Positions 1 to 9,071 of a stretch of 64,000 bases of DNA are shown here, in pieces (within the stretch, counting starts at the first letter, position 1; each line of letters opens with the position of its first letter). The notes beneath the pieces were generated by a model. The model was not told the origin of the DNA, did no database searches, and saw only the letters and a list, made by a program, of their open reading frames with translations. The DNA lies in contig JBNKQR010000009.1 in the NCBI GenBank assembly GCA_050295975.1, forward strand, positions 1-64,000, given 5' to 3'. This DNA comes from JAPHTQ01 sp050295975. GTDB taxonomy: Bacteria > Pseudomonadota > Gammaproteobacteria > Thiohalomonadales > Thiohalomonadaceae. The translations under genes and the position numbers were made by a program.

Positions 1-1563
1 TATCTGGAGATGTTTGGCTTCAGCAGCATGGACGATGTGGAGGGAATGCCCATCCTCAACATGGTAAAAAAGGAAGAACACACTCGGTTCAAGAAATTCC
101 TCCGTGATTTCGATAGTGTAAAAGCAGACAGTGACACGATTGATGTAGATGGATTACGCCCCGATGGCAGCAGCTTCAACATCACGATGGAATTTGCACT
201 AGCCAGTTATGATAGCGAACCCTGTACCCAGATCATCATCCGTAAACAGGTCAATAACGAAGAGCTGGAGCAAAAGCTCAATGACATGAGCAAGCTGGAT
301 TTGGTTACAGGTGCCTACAACCGAGTCTATTTTTTCGATACTTTCAACGCGGTGCTTGGAAAACCTGGTCAGGAAGGGATGGTGTTCTATCTCAGACCGG
401 ATAATTTCAAGAAACTGCGCGAAGATGTTGGTATCGACCACAGTGACCAATTACTTGCAGAACTGGTACAGGTTGTTAATCAAAATCTCAACCGAAAGAA
501 CGACATCATGGCCCGTTTTGAAGGTGAGTTTTTCCTTCTCTTGCTTCCGGGTCATAGCCAGGATCACGCAGAGAAATTCGCCGCCACCCTGTGTAAAGCC
601 GTGTCAGGCCATCTGTTTAGCGTAAATGGCAAATCGGTATCACTCACCTGCAGCATCGGCATCTACCAGTATGACGAATCAACCAGGCACGCCCAGGACG
701 TTCTGAATCGAGCTGAGAAAGGGCTGCAACAAAGCGAGGAGCTGGGCGGCAACCAGTACACCTACTACATTCCAGGTGATGATGAACTGGCAGAACAGGA
801 ACGCACTGCGCTTCTAAGCAAGCAGATCAAGCATGCGTTGAAGAACAATCTGCTGCATTTAATGTTCCAACCAATCGTCAGCCTGAAAGACGACGAGAAT
901 AAAAATTACGAAGTCCTGCTACGCATGCATGACGAAAAGAAAAATACTTTTCCTCCTATGAGTTTCCTGCCTGCTGCGGACCGTGCAGGTCTGATGACAG
1001 CCATTGACAGATGGGTAATTGCCCACTCCATTAAAGTCATTTCAGAACAGCGTCACGAAGGAAACCCGATACGACTGTTTGTCAAACTATCTGCTTCGTC
1101 TCTCAAGGACAATAAGTTCCTAGCCTGGCTACAGGACATCCTAAAGGCCGCTCATGCCGAGCCAGACACACTGGTTCTTGAGATCTTCGAAGATGTGGTT
1201 AGCAGCAATGCAAATTCCTACAAAATCCTGGCCCAAGGACTGAAAACCCTTCATGTGAAACTGGCTATCGACCATTTTGGTATCGCAGAAAACTCCGTGG
1301 CGCTAGCGAAACAGCTGAATGCTGACTACCTCAAGCTTGATTCATCTATCATCGGCGCACTAAGTAGCAGCAGCGATGCGCAAAACACCGTTCACGCAAT
1401 ATCTGCTGCACTGGAAAACAAACCGACCAAACTCATCGCAAACGCAGTGGAGGATCCTCATACCCTAGCGACGATCTATTCCACTGGTGTCGACTATATC
1501 CAGGGTTTCTTCCTGCAAGAACCCGCCGCTTCTCTGGATTATGATTTCAGTTCAATGGGCTGA
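1..1563 (+). CDS. FimX-like PAS / degenerate GGDEF / EAL protein (N-terminus outside window)
   Basis: The frame is open from the first base, so the true N-terminus lies upstream; residues are counted from the Met at position 10. A PAS-like segment (about residues 1-85) precedes a GGDEF domain whose signature is degenerate (FEGEF, residues 170-174), so diguanylate cyclase activity is unlikely. The C-terminal EAL domain (about 275-510) reads EVL at 301-303. It has KLS where catalytic enzymes have NLS, and DHFG at 421-424 in place of DDFG, so metal binding for c-di-GMP hydrolysis is probably lost. The QGF motif near the end is kept. This combination (PAS, dead GGDEF, EVL-type EAL) is that of FimX-type c-di-GMP receptors, which act in type IV pilus or twitching control. 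Receptor function is inference; residual phosphodiesterase activity is possible. Confidence 0.8.
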   Translation, partial: YLEMFGFSSMDDVEGMPILNMVKKEEHTRFKKFLRDFDSVKADSDTIDVDGLRPDGSSFNITMEFALASYDSEPCTQIIIRKQVNNEELEQKLNDMSKLDLVTGAYNRVYFFDTFNAVLGKPGQEGMVFYLRPDNFKKLREDVGIDHSDQLLAELVQVVNQNLNRKNDIMARFEGEFFLLLLPGHSQDHAEKFAATLCKAVSGHLFSVNGKSVSLTCSIGIYQYDESTRHAQDVLNRAEKGLQQSEELGGNQYTYYIPGDDELAEQERTALLSKQIKHALKNNLLHLMFQPIVSLKDDENKNYEVLLRMHDEKKNTFPPMSFLPAADRAGLMTAIDRWVIAHSIKVISEQRHEGNPIRLFVKLSASSLKDNKFLAWLQDILKAAHAEPDTLVLEIFEDVVSSNANSYKILAQGLKTLHVKLAIDHFGIAENSVALAKQLNADYLKLDSSIIGALSSSSDAQNTVHAISAALENKPTKLIANAVEDPHTLATIYSTGVDYIQGFFLQEPAASLDYDFSSMG

Positions 1564-1985
1564 TAACTGCCGTCAACCAACATCAAGGCAGCGTTAATAG
1601 CTGGTCAGTCCATCTTGCTCTCCAAGCCCAGCGCTCAGGAAACTGAAACTCAGTACCAGCAAAAGGGCGAAGTTCGTTACAAGAAATAAACAAAACCCTT
1701 TCCTGTCGTTTTCGTCTACCAATATAGATGCTAAGAAGCTAGGATGGAATTTGACTGCCACATAGACGGGACTCCTGATGACAGGCCAAGAAAATGCGCT
1801 CAATAAAGCATTTGTAATTCAATAAGTTAGAGGGATATACTGATCTACCGGTTGCGGGGGGAAAGAACATAGGATCCAGCGTAGATAATTCCACTGAGTT
1901 AATGCGGTCTTAAGCCTTGTCCAACCGTCATCATGGTATTATCAACGGTAGGTATATAACCGCCGGAGAGAATTGGAAAATTGGG
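1564..1985. other. Intergenic region with candidate cyclase promoter
   Basis: These 422 bases contain no convincing gene; the reading frames present have no ribosome binding site and no recognisable family. The one regulatory signal seen is a sigma70-like promoter (separate entry) about 140 bases before the cyclase start. No terminator hairpin follows the upstream gene. Confidence 0.5.
1812..1841 (+). promoter_or_regulatory. Candidate sigma70 promoter for the cyclase operon
   Basis: TTGTAA (1812-1817) and TATACT (1836-1841) are separated by 18 bases. Transcription would begin near 1848, giving a leader of about 138 bases before the ATG at 1986. Prediction from sequence only. Confidence 0.4.
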
Positions 1986-3596
1986 ATGAGCTTGCGACAC
2001 TCTGTGAATGTGATAAGCGAACGCTATCAGCCCCAGCTTGAAGCTGCGGGTCGCAATCTTCGTTCATCCCTAGCCCAGGCACAGGCCGACGCCCAACCCG
2101 CCTTCTATACCATCGGTCAGTTATTACGCACCCGCAGATTACCCGACCGCGTGCCCATTGCCCTCAAACTTGCTTTTGCCTTCGCCTTCCTAATCGCCAG
2201 TGGCATGATTGTACTGGGTGTACTTGTGGGGACCAATCAGACCAGTCTGCTGGAAAAACAGATGAATCTGCATGGGGCCACCCAGGTACAACAGCTATCT
2301 GAGAGCGCAAAAGAGCCCCTGCTCGCTAACGATAACCTGAATCTTGAATTGATCACCCATAACCTCACCCTGAGTGAGGGTGTAATGGGAGCAGCTGTCT
2401 ACAGCGAAGAGATGAAACTCGCAGCACGTGAAGGTGCTGTACCTGCATTATCTCAGGATACAACCGAAGTCAGCACCATCAGTGAAAATATCTCTGTTTA
2501 CCGTTGGGAGATGAACAGTAACGGCACCGCTCAATCGCTGATTTCCTACTTGTCACCAATCAACTTTCGGGACATCACCGTTGGATACACCCTGATCACC
2601 TTCGACTACTCTCTCCTGAGTTACGCAAAGTACGAAACCATTGCGACAGTAGTCAGTACCGTGTTCCTGATGTTGCTGCTAACCACCGCAGTCTCCTATT
2701 ACTTGGGCCAGCGCTTCACCCGCCCGATTAACAAACTGGTCGATGTTTGCGAAGCCTATTCCAATGGGCAGTATGAATATCGTGTCCACGAAAATCGCAA
2801 CGACGAGATAGGTGTACTGATGGAATCCCTGAACGGGATGGGTGAAAGCCTGTTACGCAAGGAACAGGTGGAGCAGGTATTCTCTCGCTATGTTTCTCCG
2901 CAGGTGGCGCGCCGCGCTATTGAGGATATTGAGCACACGGACCACCTCGAACTCGGAGGTCGACATGTGACTGCTAGCGTACTATTCGCCGACATTGTCG
3001 GCTTTACCAGTATCTCAGAAACCATGTCCCCGCAGGAGATAAGCACCCTGCTTAACCTCTACTTCAGCAACATCGCCCGTGCTGTCCACTTCTGCCATGG
3101 TCACATCGACAAATACATGGGCGACTGCGCCATGATCGTATTTGGTGTGCCGGAAGAACATGAAGAGCATGCCTTTTACTCCCTCTCCTGTGCTTGGATG
3201 ATTCTTGAACTGGTGCGGCAGATGAACCAACTGCGTAGCGCGCGCGGCCTGACCACGGTAGAATTCCGTATCGGTGTCAACAGCGGTAGTATGCTCGCTG
3301 GCAACATGGGGTCCGCAGAAAGGATGGAGTACACCGTAGTCGGTGATGCGGTCAATCTGGCTTCACGTCTGTCTCATGCAGGTGTTCCGGGTCAGGTTAT
3401 CGTCACAGGCGAGATGCTGGACCAAGCTGAACTGGTTGGTCGTATCGTTACTACACACCGCGGCAAAATAAAGTTACGCGGCAAAAAGGAGCAGATTTCC
3501 ATTTTCCACATTCGCGATATCCACGATCCATTCCGAGCCCATATGCTGGAAGAAGTCCGCACTATTGTTCAAAGCAGCAATCTGGAGGTGGCATGA
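1986..3596 (+). CDS. Membrane-bound class III adenylate/guanylate cyclase with HAMP domain
   Basis: A 536-residue sensor cyclase. A transmembrane helix near residues 60-82 and another near 218-240 enclose a periplasmic sensor region of about 135 residues. A HAMP linker (about 241-295) and a C-terminal class III nucleotide cyclase domain follow. The two metal-binding aspartates are present (D336 in FADIVGFT, D380 in YMGD), as are the DAVNLASRL residues that stabilise the transition state. It probably makes cAMP in the cytoplasm in response to an extracytoplasmic signal; the substrate is not proven. The ATG at 1986 was preferred over an upstream TTG at 1917 because a GGAGAG lies upstream, although the spacing is long. 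Its stop overlaps the next start (ATGA), so the lipoprotein behind it is translationally coupled. Confidence 0.85.
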   Translation: MSLRHSVNVISERYQPQLEAAGRNLRSSLAQAQADAQPAFYTIGQLLRTRRLPDRVPIALKLAFAFAFLIASGMIVLGVLVGTNQTSLLEKQMNLHGATQVQQLSESAKEPLLANDNLNLELITHNLTLSEGVMGAAVYSEEMKLAAREGAVPALSQDTTEVSTISENISVYRWEMNSNGTAQSLISYLSPINFRDITVGYTLITFDYSLLSYAKYETIATVVSTVFLMLLLTTAVSYYLGQRFTRPINKLVDVCEAYSNGQYEYRVHENRNDEIGVLMESLNGMGESLLRKEQVEQVFSRYVSPQVARRAIEDIEHTDHLELGGRHVTASVLFADIVGFTSISETMSPQEISTLLNLYFSNIARAVHFCHGHIDKYMGDCAMIVFGVPEEHEEHAFYSLSCAWMILELVRQMNQLRSARGLTTVEFRIGVNSGSMLAGNMGSAERMEYTVVGDAVNLASRLSHAGVPGQVIVTGEMLDQAELVGRIVTTHRGKIKLRGKKEQISIFHIRDIHDPFRAHMLEEVRTIVQSSNLEVA

Positions 3597-4651
3597 GTCA
3601 GTCACGTCTGCTTTGGCTGCTTCTGCCGCTTCTATTTCAAACAGGCTGCACCGTCTTTACCAGCTATGAACAGGGCGAAACCCAGATAAATCAGTGGATT
3701 AAGAATCAACAATACGGTAACGCACTGAAGTCTCTTGGAAGCATCGACCCCACCGATCCTGATTACTCTGTTGCTGCAAAGAAGCGCAAAGAGGTTGAGG
3801 CCCTTGCTGCCAGTTACGAACACAGCGTGCGGCAAAAGAACGAGCGCCTGCTCAAATCAGGCAAGTGGGCGGCCGCGTTGGACAGTTATGATGACGCCCT
3901 TGATCGACTCCCTGATAGTGCGGTACTTAAGGATGGTCTAGCCCAACTGCATCAGGAACAGATGCGCGAATTGGAACGTCTGGAGCTAAAACGACTCTTC
4001 GGCTACGGCGCATGGCTCAAGGAAGTCTTACCCATATTCGACGATTTGGTACGCGTCGATCCGCGTAGTAGCGAAGCAAAGGCAAGGCAGCAGCGGATGC
4101 GCTCTGAAGCGGATTCGTTGGCAGACGAACTGACACAATACGGTAATAGGTCACTGGCTAACAATCGACTGGAAATTGCTGAAAAACTCTTACGACTGGC
4201 CGCGGATCTAAGCGATACTCCAACGATTAAAGAAAGCCTGAAGAATCTGAAACAACAGAAAATCGAGAACAAGCAACATCAGATAGCACTTAACCTCAAG
4301 CGCAAGCGAATTACCGATAGCTTACAAAAGCAGTTTAATGATAGCTTCAGCACCAAGAATTTCTCGCTTGCGCGTGAACAGTTAAGTGCTCTCAATGATG
4401 CAGGATTAAGTTCATCTGAATACAGGACACTACAGAAGAAACTTCAGAAGGCAACAGATCAAGAAGTCACGCGACTGATGCGTGGGGGGGTCAACGCCTA
4501 CAGTCGCGGCCAGTTCGAACAGGCAGTAAAAAACTGGCAGCAGGTGCTGGTATTGCAACCGAACAACAAACAGGCCAAAGAGAGTCTACAAAGGGCAGAA
4601 AAGGTTCTTGAGCGTCTGAAAGAGCTGCGCATCAAACAGACCGCTGAGTAA
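3593..4651 (+). CDS. TPR-repeat lipoprotein coupled to the cyclase
   Basis: This 352-residue protein begins with a lipoprotein signal peptide ending in a lipobox (LFQTGC, Cys near residue 19). The remainder is helical and charged, with tetratricopeptide-like repeats. The clearest is near the C-terminus, where the text reads GGVNAYSRGQFEQAVKNW and then LVLQPNNKQAKESL. It should be membrane-anchored in the periplasm. The start overlaps the cyclase stop by four bases, which implies matched expression. A role as periplasmic partner or sensor accessory of the cyclase is inference from this coupling; no enzymatic motif is seen. A terminator hairpin follows. Confidence 0.75.
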   Translation: MSQSRLLWLLLPLLFQTGCTVFTSYEQGETQINQWIKNQQYGNALKSLGSIDPTDPDYSVAAKKRKEVEALAASYEHSVRQKNERLLKSGKWAAALDSYDDALDRLPDSAVLKDGLAQLHQEQMRELERLELKRLFGYGAWLKEVLPIFDDLVRVDPRSSEAKARQQRMRSEADSLADELTQYGNRSLANNRLEIAEKLLRLAADLSDTPTIKESLKNLKQQKIENKQHQIALNLKRKRITDSLQKQFNDSFSTKNFSLAREQLSALNDAGLSSSEYRTLQKKLQKATDQEVTRLMRGGVNAYSRGQFEQAVKNWQQVLVLQPNNKQAKESLQRAEKVLERLKELRIKQTAE

Positions 4652-4672
4652 CTCTCATCCCAACTGAAATTG

Positions 4673-4699
4673 AAAAGCCGCCTTTTTGGGCGGCTTCTC
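4673..4699. terminator. Bidirectional terminator between the TPR lipoprotein and parC
   Basis: An 8-bp perfect stem (AAGCCGCC with GGCGGCTT, 4675-4682 and 4689-4696) around a 6-base loop. The minus-strand side is followed by TTTT, so it serves parC best; the plus side has a weak T-tract. Confidence 0.7.
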
Positions 4700-4721
4700 C
4701 ATTCTCGGGCCTGGCCCTCTC

Positions 4722-6974
4722 CTACTCTTCAATACCTACCGCATCGACCTTCTGGAAACCTCGCGGCAATTTATTACCGCGGCGGCCACGTTCACCAAGA
4801 TAGTGCTCCAGATCAACGCCCTTAAGCGTGATATGACGCTTGCCCGCGTAGACCACCAGGCCACGACCACCACTTAACACCGCAGTACCCACCACATACT
4901 CTTCCCGGGTTGATGCCTTGGCCGACGGAATACCGATGATCTTGTTGCCCTTGCCCCGAGGCATTTGTGGCAGCTCCCTGATGGGGAAGACTAGCAAGCG
5001 CCCCTCATTGGTCACCGCCGCAACCAGGTCGGTATCGTAGTCAATGACGCGTTGCGGTGTGCTCACCCTGGCGCCACTCGGGAGTTTTAGGACTGCCTTG
5101 CCCGCCTTGTTACGTCCCTGCAGGTCTTCCAGCTTGGCCACGAAACCATAACCCGCATCGCTGGCAAGCAGATAGGTATCCTGGTCACCGCCCATCATCA
5201 CCGCCTCAAAGGTGGCGCCCGCGATGGGGTTTACCCGACCGGTCAGGGGTTCGCCCTGACCTCGTGCCGATGGCAAGGTGTGTGCGGGAACGGAATAGCT
5301 GCGTCCAGTTGAATCGAGGAAGGTGGCCAACTGATTGCTCTTACCACTGGCGCTATCCTTATAGCCATCGCCAGACTTGTAGCTGAGGCCACTGGCATCT
5401 ACATCGTGACCCTTGGCGGCCCGTATCCACCCTTTCTCTGACAGAACCACAGTAACCGGCTCTGCGGCTATCAGCGCTGTCTCGTCCATCGCCTGAGCTG
5501 CTTCACGTTCTACCAGCGGAGAGCGACGCTCATCGCCATACTCTTCAGCATCGGCAATCAATTCATTCTTCACCAACGTCTTGAGGCGGCGGTCAGAACC
5601 GAGGATTTTCTCAAGCTCCGCTTTCTCTGTCGCCAGCTCGTCCTGTTCACCGCGGATCTTCATCTCCTCCAGCCGGGCCAGTTGGCGCAGGCGGGTGTCG
5701 AGAATGAAATCGGCCTGGGTCTCGCTCAGTTTGAAGCGCTTCATTAACTTCTTTTTCGGCTCATCCTCGGTGCGGATGATCTGGATCACTTCGTCGAGAT
5801 TGAGGAACGCGATAAGCAAGCCATCAAGCAGGTGTAGTCGTTTGTCGACCTTCTCCAGGCGATGCTCCAGACGACGACGTACCGTTAGCTGACGGAACTT
5901 GAGCCACTCCTGCAGCATCTGCTTCAGATTCTTTACCTGGGGCCGACCGTCGAGGCCGATGACGTTCATATTGACCCGGTAGCTCTTCTCCAGATCGGTG
6001 GTTGCGAACAGATGGGCCATCAACTGCTCCAGGTCGATACGATTGGAGCGCGGTACGATCACCAGGCGGGTCGGGTTTTCGTGGTCCGATTCATCGCGCA
6101 GGTCTTCAACCATCGGCAGCTTCTTCGCCTGCATCTGCGCGGCGATCTGCTCCAGCATCTTGGCGCCAGAGACCTGATGCGGCAGTGAGGTGATGACGAT
6201 GTCGCCATCCTCCCTCTCCCAGCGCGCACGCATACGTACGCTTCCATTGCCACTCTGGTACATCTTCAGCAGGTCACTGCGTGGGGTGATGATCTCAGCA
6301 TCGGTTGGGTAGTCCGGCCCCTGTACATGCTCACACAGCTCTTCAAGAGTGGTTTTAGGCGCATCCAGCAGGCGTACACAGGCGCTAGCCACCTCACGCA
6401 GGTTATGCGGCGGGATATCGGTCGCCATGCCCACGGCGATGCCCGTAGTGCCGTTAAGTAATACATTGGGAACGCGTGAAGGCAGCACCTTCGGCTCGTC
6501 CAGGGTGCCATCGAAATTGGGTGACCAGTCGACCGTCCCCATCCCCACTTCAGAGAGCAGCAGCTCAGAGAAGCGGGCCAGGCGCGCCTCGGTATATCGC
6601 ATCGCGGCGAACGACTTGGGATCGTCGGGGGCACCCCAGTTCCCCTGCCCATCCACCAGCGGATAACGGTAGGAGAAGGGTTGTGCCATCAACACCATCG
6701 CCTCGTAACAGGCGGAATCGCCGTGTGGATGGTATTTACCCAGCACATCACCGACGGTACGTGCCGACTTCTTATACTTCGACTCAGCCTTCAGGCCCAG
6801 CTCCGACATGGCGTAGATAATGCGCCGCTGCACCGGCTTGAGACCGTCGCCGATGTTGGGCAGGGCACGGTCCATAATCACGTACATCGAGTAGTCGAGA
6901 TAGGCCTTTTCGGTAAAGTCCCGTAGCGGCTGCTGCTCGACGCCGTCGTAACTGATTTCGGTTGTATCGCTCAT
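4722..6974 (-). CDS. parC: DNA topoisomerase IV subunit A
   Basis: The 750-residue ParC is the breakage-reunion subunit that decatenates daughter chromosomes together with ParE. The catalytic tyrosine is Y127 in AAMRYTEARL. The quinolone-resistance region reads HPHGDSACYE with S87 and E91, the residues of a quinolone-susceptible enzyme. A coiled-coil region (about 370-480) and the C-terminal beta-pinwheel follow, and length matches the family. It lies 42 bases downstream of parE on the same strand, a probable operon. Confidence 0.97.
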   Translation of the reverse strand: MSDTTEISYDGVEQQPLRDFTEKAYLDYSMYVIMDRALPNIGDGLKPVQRRIIYAMSELGLKAESKYKKSARTVGDVLGKYHPHGDSACYEAMVLMAQPFSYRYPLVDGQGNWGAPDDPKSFAAMRYTEARLARFSELLLSEVGMGTVDWSPNFDGTLDEPKVLPSRVPNVLLNGTTGIAVGMATDIPPHNLREVASACVRLLDAPKTTLEELCEHVQGPDYPTDAEIITPRSDLLKMYQSGNGSVRMRARWEREDGDIVITSLPHQVSGAKMLEQIAAQMQAKKLPMVEDLRDESDHENPTRLVIVPRSNRIDLEQLMAHLFATTDLEKSYRVNMNVIGLDGRPQVKNLKQMLQEWLKFRQLTVRRRLEHRLEKVDKRLHLLDGLLIAFLNLDEVIQIIRTEDEPKKKLMKRFKLSETQADFILDTRLRQLARLEEMKIRGEQDELATEKAELEKILGSDRRLKTLVKNELIADAEEYGDERRSPLVEREAAQAMDETALIAAEPVTVVLSEKGWIRAAKGHDVDASGLSYKSGDGYKDSASGKSNQLATFLDSTGRSYSVPAHTLPSARGQGEPLTGRVNPIAGATFEAVMMGGDQDTYLLASDAGYGFVAKLEDLQGRNKAGKAVLKLPSGARVSTPQRVIDYDTDLVAAVTNEGRLLVFPIRELPQMPRGKGNKIIGIPSAKASTREEYVVGTAVLSGGRGLVVYAGKRHITLKGVDLEHYLGERGRRGNKLPRGFQKVDAVGIEE

Positions 6975-7016
6975 CTTTGCTATCCGTTGTAATTAGTTGC
7001 TGCGCGGGGGATGAGG

Positions 7017-8903
7017 TTACACCTCAGCCATATCGCCTTTTTTCTCCAGCCACACACGCCGTTCAGCAGCACGCTTCTTGGCCAGTAACATATCCATGAT
7101 CTTGTTGGTGTCATCGCCCGCTTCGATGGTCAACTGCACCAGACGGCGGGTGTCGGGGGCCAGGGTGGTCTCACGCAACTGCTTCGGGTTCATTTCACCG
7201 AGGCCCTTGAATCGGGTTACCGATACCTTGCCGCGTTTCTTCTCCGCGGCGATGCGATCCAGCACCCCCTTACGTTCCGCCTCATCAAGGGCATAGAAGG
7301 TCTCCTGACCGATGTCGATACGGAACAGCGGTGGCATCGCCATGTAGATGTGGCCGGCCTGTACCAGTGGCCGGAAGTGACGCACGAACAGGGCGCAGAG
7401 GAGCGTGGCAATATGCAGCCCGTCAGAGTCCGCATCAGCGAGGATGCAGATCTTGCCGTAACGCAGCCCCTCCAGCTTGTCGGAGCCGGGGTCGACACCG
7501 ATGGCGATGGCGATATCGTGCACCTCCTGGGAGGCCAGTACCTGATTCGGATCCACCTCCCAGGTGTTCAGGATCTTGCCGCGCAACGGCATGATCGCCT
7601 GGAAGCCTTTATCCCGCGCCTGCTTGGCGGAGCCGCCCGCAGAGTCACCCTCCACCAGGAAGAGCTCGGTGCGAGCCAGATCGGTACCGGAGCAGTCGGC
7701 CAGCTTGCCTGGCAGTGCCGGGCCCTGGGTGATCTTCTTGCGCGCCACTTTCTTGCCTGCGCGCAGACGGTTCTGGGCGCTTGAGATAGCCAGTTCGGCT
7801 AACTGCTCACCCAGGTCGTGATGCTGATTGAGCCAGAGAGAGAAGGCGTCCTTGACCACACCGGAGACAAAGGCGGCACACTCGCGAGATGAGAGGCGCT
7901 CCTTGGTCTGACCGGAGAATTGAGGGTCCTCCAGCTTAACCGACAGGATATAGCTGACCTTGTCCCACACATCCTCGGGGGCCAGTTTGACCCCGCGCGG
8001 CAGCAGGTTTCGAAATTCGCAAAACTCGCGTATTGCCTCGGTCAGGCCGGTACGCAGACCGTTGACGTGGGTACCGCCCTGAGCGGTCGGCACCAGGTTT
8101 ACGTAGCTCTCGGTGACCGCCTCGCCCCCCTCCGGTAGCCAGGCCAGGGCCCAGTCCACCGCCTCGGTGGTTCCCGCCATGCTGCCGAGGAACGGCTCTT
8201 CGGGCAGAGTCATAGCTTGCTGTAACTCATCGATCAGGTAATCACGCAGCCCGTCTTCGTAGTACCACTCCTCTTTTTCACCGCTGGCCTCATCGGTGAA
8301 ACGGATGCGCAGCCCGGGGCATAGCACCGCCTTGGCGCGCAGCACATGGCGCAGGCGCGGCACGGAGAACTTGGCAGAATCAAAATACTTGGCGTCGGGC
8401 CAGAAATGTAGGGTAGTGCCGGTGTTGCGCTTACCGACAGTACCGATCTCCTTCAGCTTGGAGGACTTTTCGCCGCCCTTGAAGGCGATGGCGTACTCTT
8501 TGCCATCACGGCGGATCTTCACCTCCAGCTTCTTCGACAGGGCATTAACCACCGAGACCCCGACCCCGTGCAGACCACCGGAGAACTGATAGTTCTTGTT
8601 GGAGAACTTACCGCCCGCGTGGAGCTTGGTGAGGATCACCTCGACCCCGGGGATCTTCTCCCGTGGGTGGATGTCCACCGGCATGCCGCGGCCGTCGTCG
8701 GTGACCGACAGTGACTGATCCTTGAACAGGGTCACCTCAATGGTACCGGCGTGACCGGCGATCGCCTCGTCCACCGAGTTATCGATCACCTCCTGGGCGA
8801 GGTGGTTGGGCCGTTCGGTCTGGGTGTACATGCCGGGGCGCTTGCGCACCGGTTCTAGCCCGGAAAGGACTTCTATCGACTCTGCTGTGTATTCGTTGGC
8901 CAT
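7017..8903 (-). CDS. parE: DNA topoisomerase IV subunit B
   Basis: This 628-residue ATPase subunit of topoisomerase IV shows the GHKL ATP-binding motifs in order (EVIDNSVDEA, DDGRGMP, GLHGVGVSVVNALS). A TOPRIM domain follows with LVEGDSAGGSA and the acidic triad region DADSDG, where most homologues read DADVDG. The ATG at 8903 was chosen because the protein then begins MANEYTAESIEVLSGLEPV, the conserved ParE start, and matches the usual length. The frame runs 32 codons further upstream without support. Confidence 0.96.
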   Translation of the reverse strand: MANEYTAESIEVLSGLEPVRKRPGMYTQTERPNHLAQEVIDNSVDEAIAGHAGTIEVTLFKDQSLSVTDDGRGMPVDIHPREKIPGVEVILTKLHAGGKFSNKNYQFSGGLHGVGVSVVNALSKKLEVKIRRDGKEYAIAFKGGEKSSKLKEIGTVGKRNTGTTLHFWPDAKYFDSAKFSVPRLRHVLRAKAVLCPGLRIRFTDEASGEKEEWYYEDGLRDYLIDELQQAMTLPEEPFLGSMAGTTEAVDWALAWLPEGGEAVTESYVNLVPTAQGGTHVNGLRTGLTEAIREFCEFRNLLPRGVKLAPEDVWDKVSYILSVKLEDPQFSGQTKERLSSRECAAFVSGVVKDAFSLWLNQHHDLGEQLAELAISSAQNRLRAGKKVARKKITQGPALPGKLADCSGTDLARTELFLVEGDSAGGSAKQARDKGFQAIMPLRGKILNTWEVDPNQVLASQEVHDIAIAIGVDPGSDKLEGLRYGKICILADADSDGLHIATLLCALFVRHFRPLVQAGHIYMAMPPLFRIDIGQETFYALDEAERKGVLDRIAAEKKRGKVSVTRFKGLGEMNPKQLRETTLAPDTRRLVQLTIEAGDDTNKIMDMLLAKKRAAERRVWLEKKGDMAEV

Positions 8904-8939
8904 TGCGCTCTGGATTCTTGGTATGGAACAAACCGCGCC

Positions 8940-8970
8940 ATCATAGCGCAAAATTCCCCACCGATGACAA
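8940..8970 (-). promoter_or_regulatory. Candidate promoter of parE-parC
   Basis: On the minus strand TTGTCA (8965-8970) and TATGAT (8940-8945) stand 19 bases apart, about 37 bases before the parE start. The long spacer makes the call uncertain, but the -10 hexamer is close to consensus and a terminator insulates the region from purC upstream. Confidence 0.35.
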
Positions 8971-9019
8971 ACTGGCGGGGAGAGTGTGACCGGATTCAAT
9001 CACCGGCTCTAATATGAAA

Positions 9020-9049
9020 ACAGGCGAACGACTTTTGCCGTTCGCCTGT
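9020..9049 (-). terminator. Terminator downstream of purC
   Basis: A perfect 11-bp stem (ACAGGCGAACG at 9020-9030 and its complement at 9039-9049) with an 8-base loop, followed on the minus strand by TTTTC. It lies 22 bases after the purC stop and separates purC from parE. Confidence 0.75.
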
Positions 9050-9071
9050 TGTTGTATCGCGTGCAGAAGGG

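Noticed and set aside
1594..1803. A 69-codon minus-strand frame in the first intergenic region
   Set aside because: No ribosome binding site, no recognisable family and no conserved neighbour.
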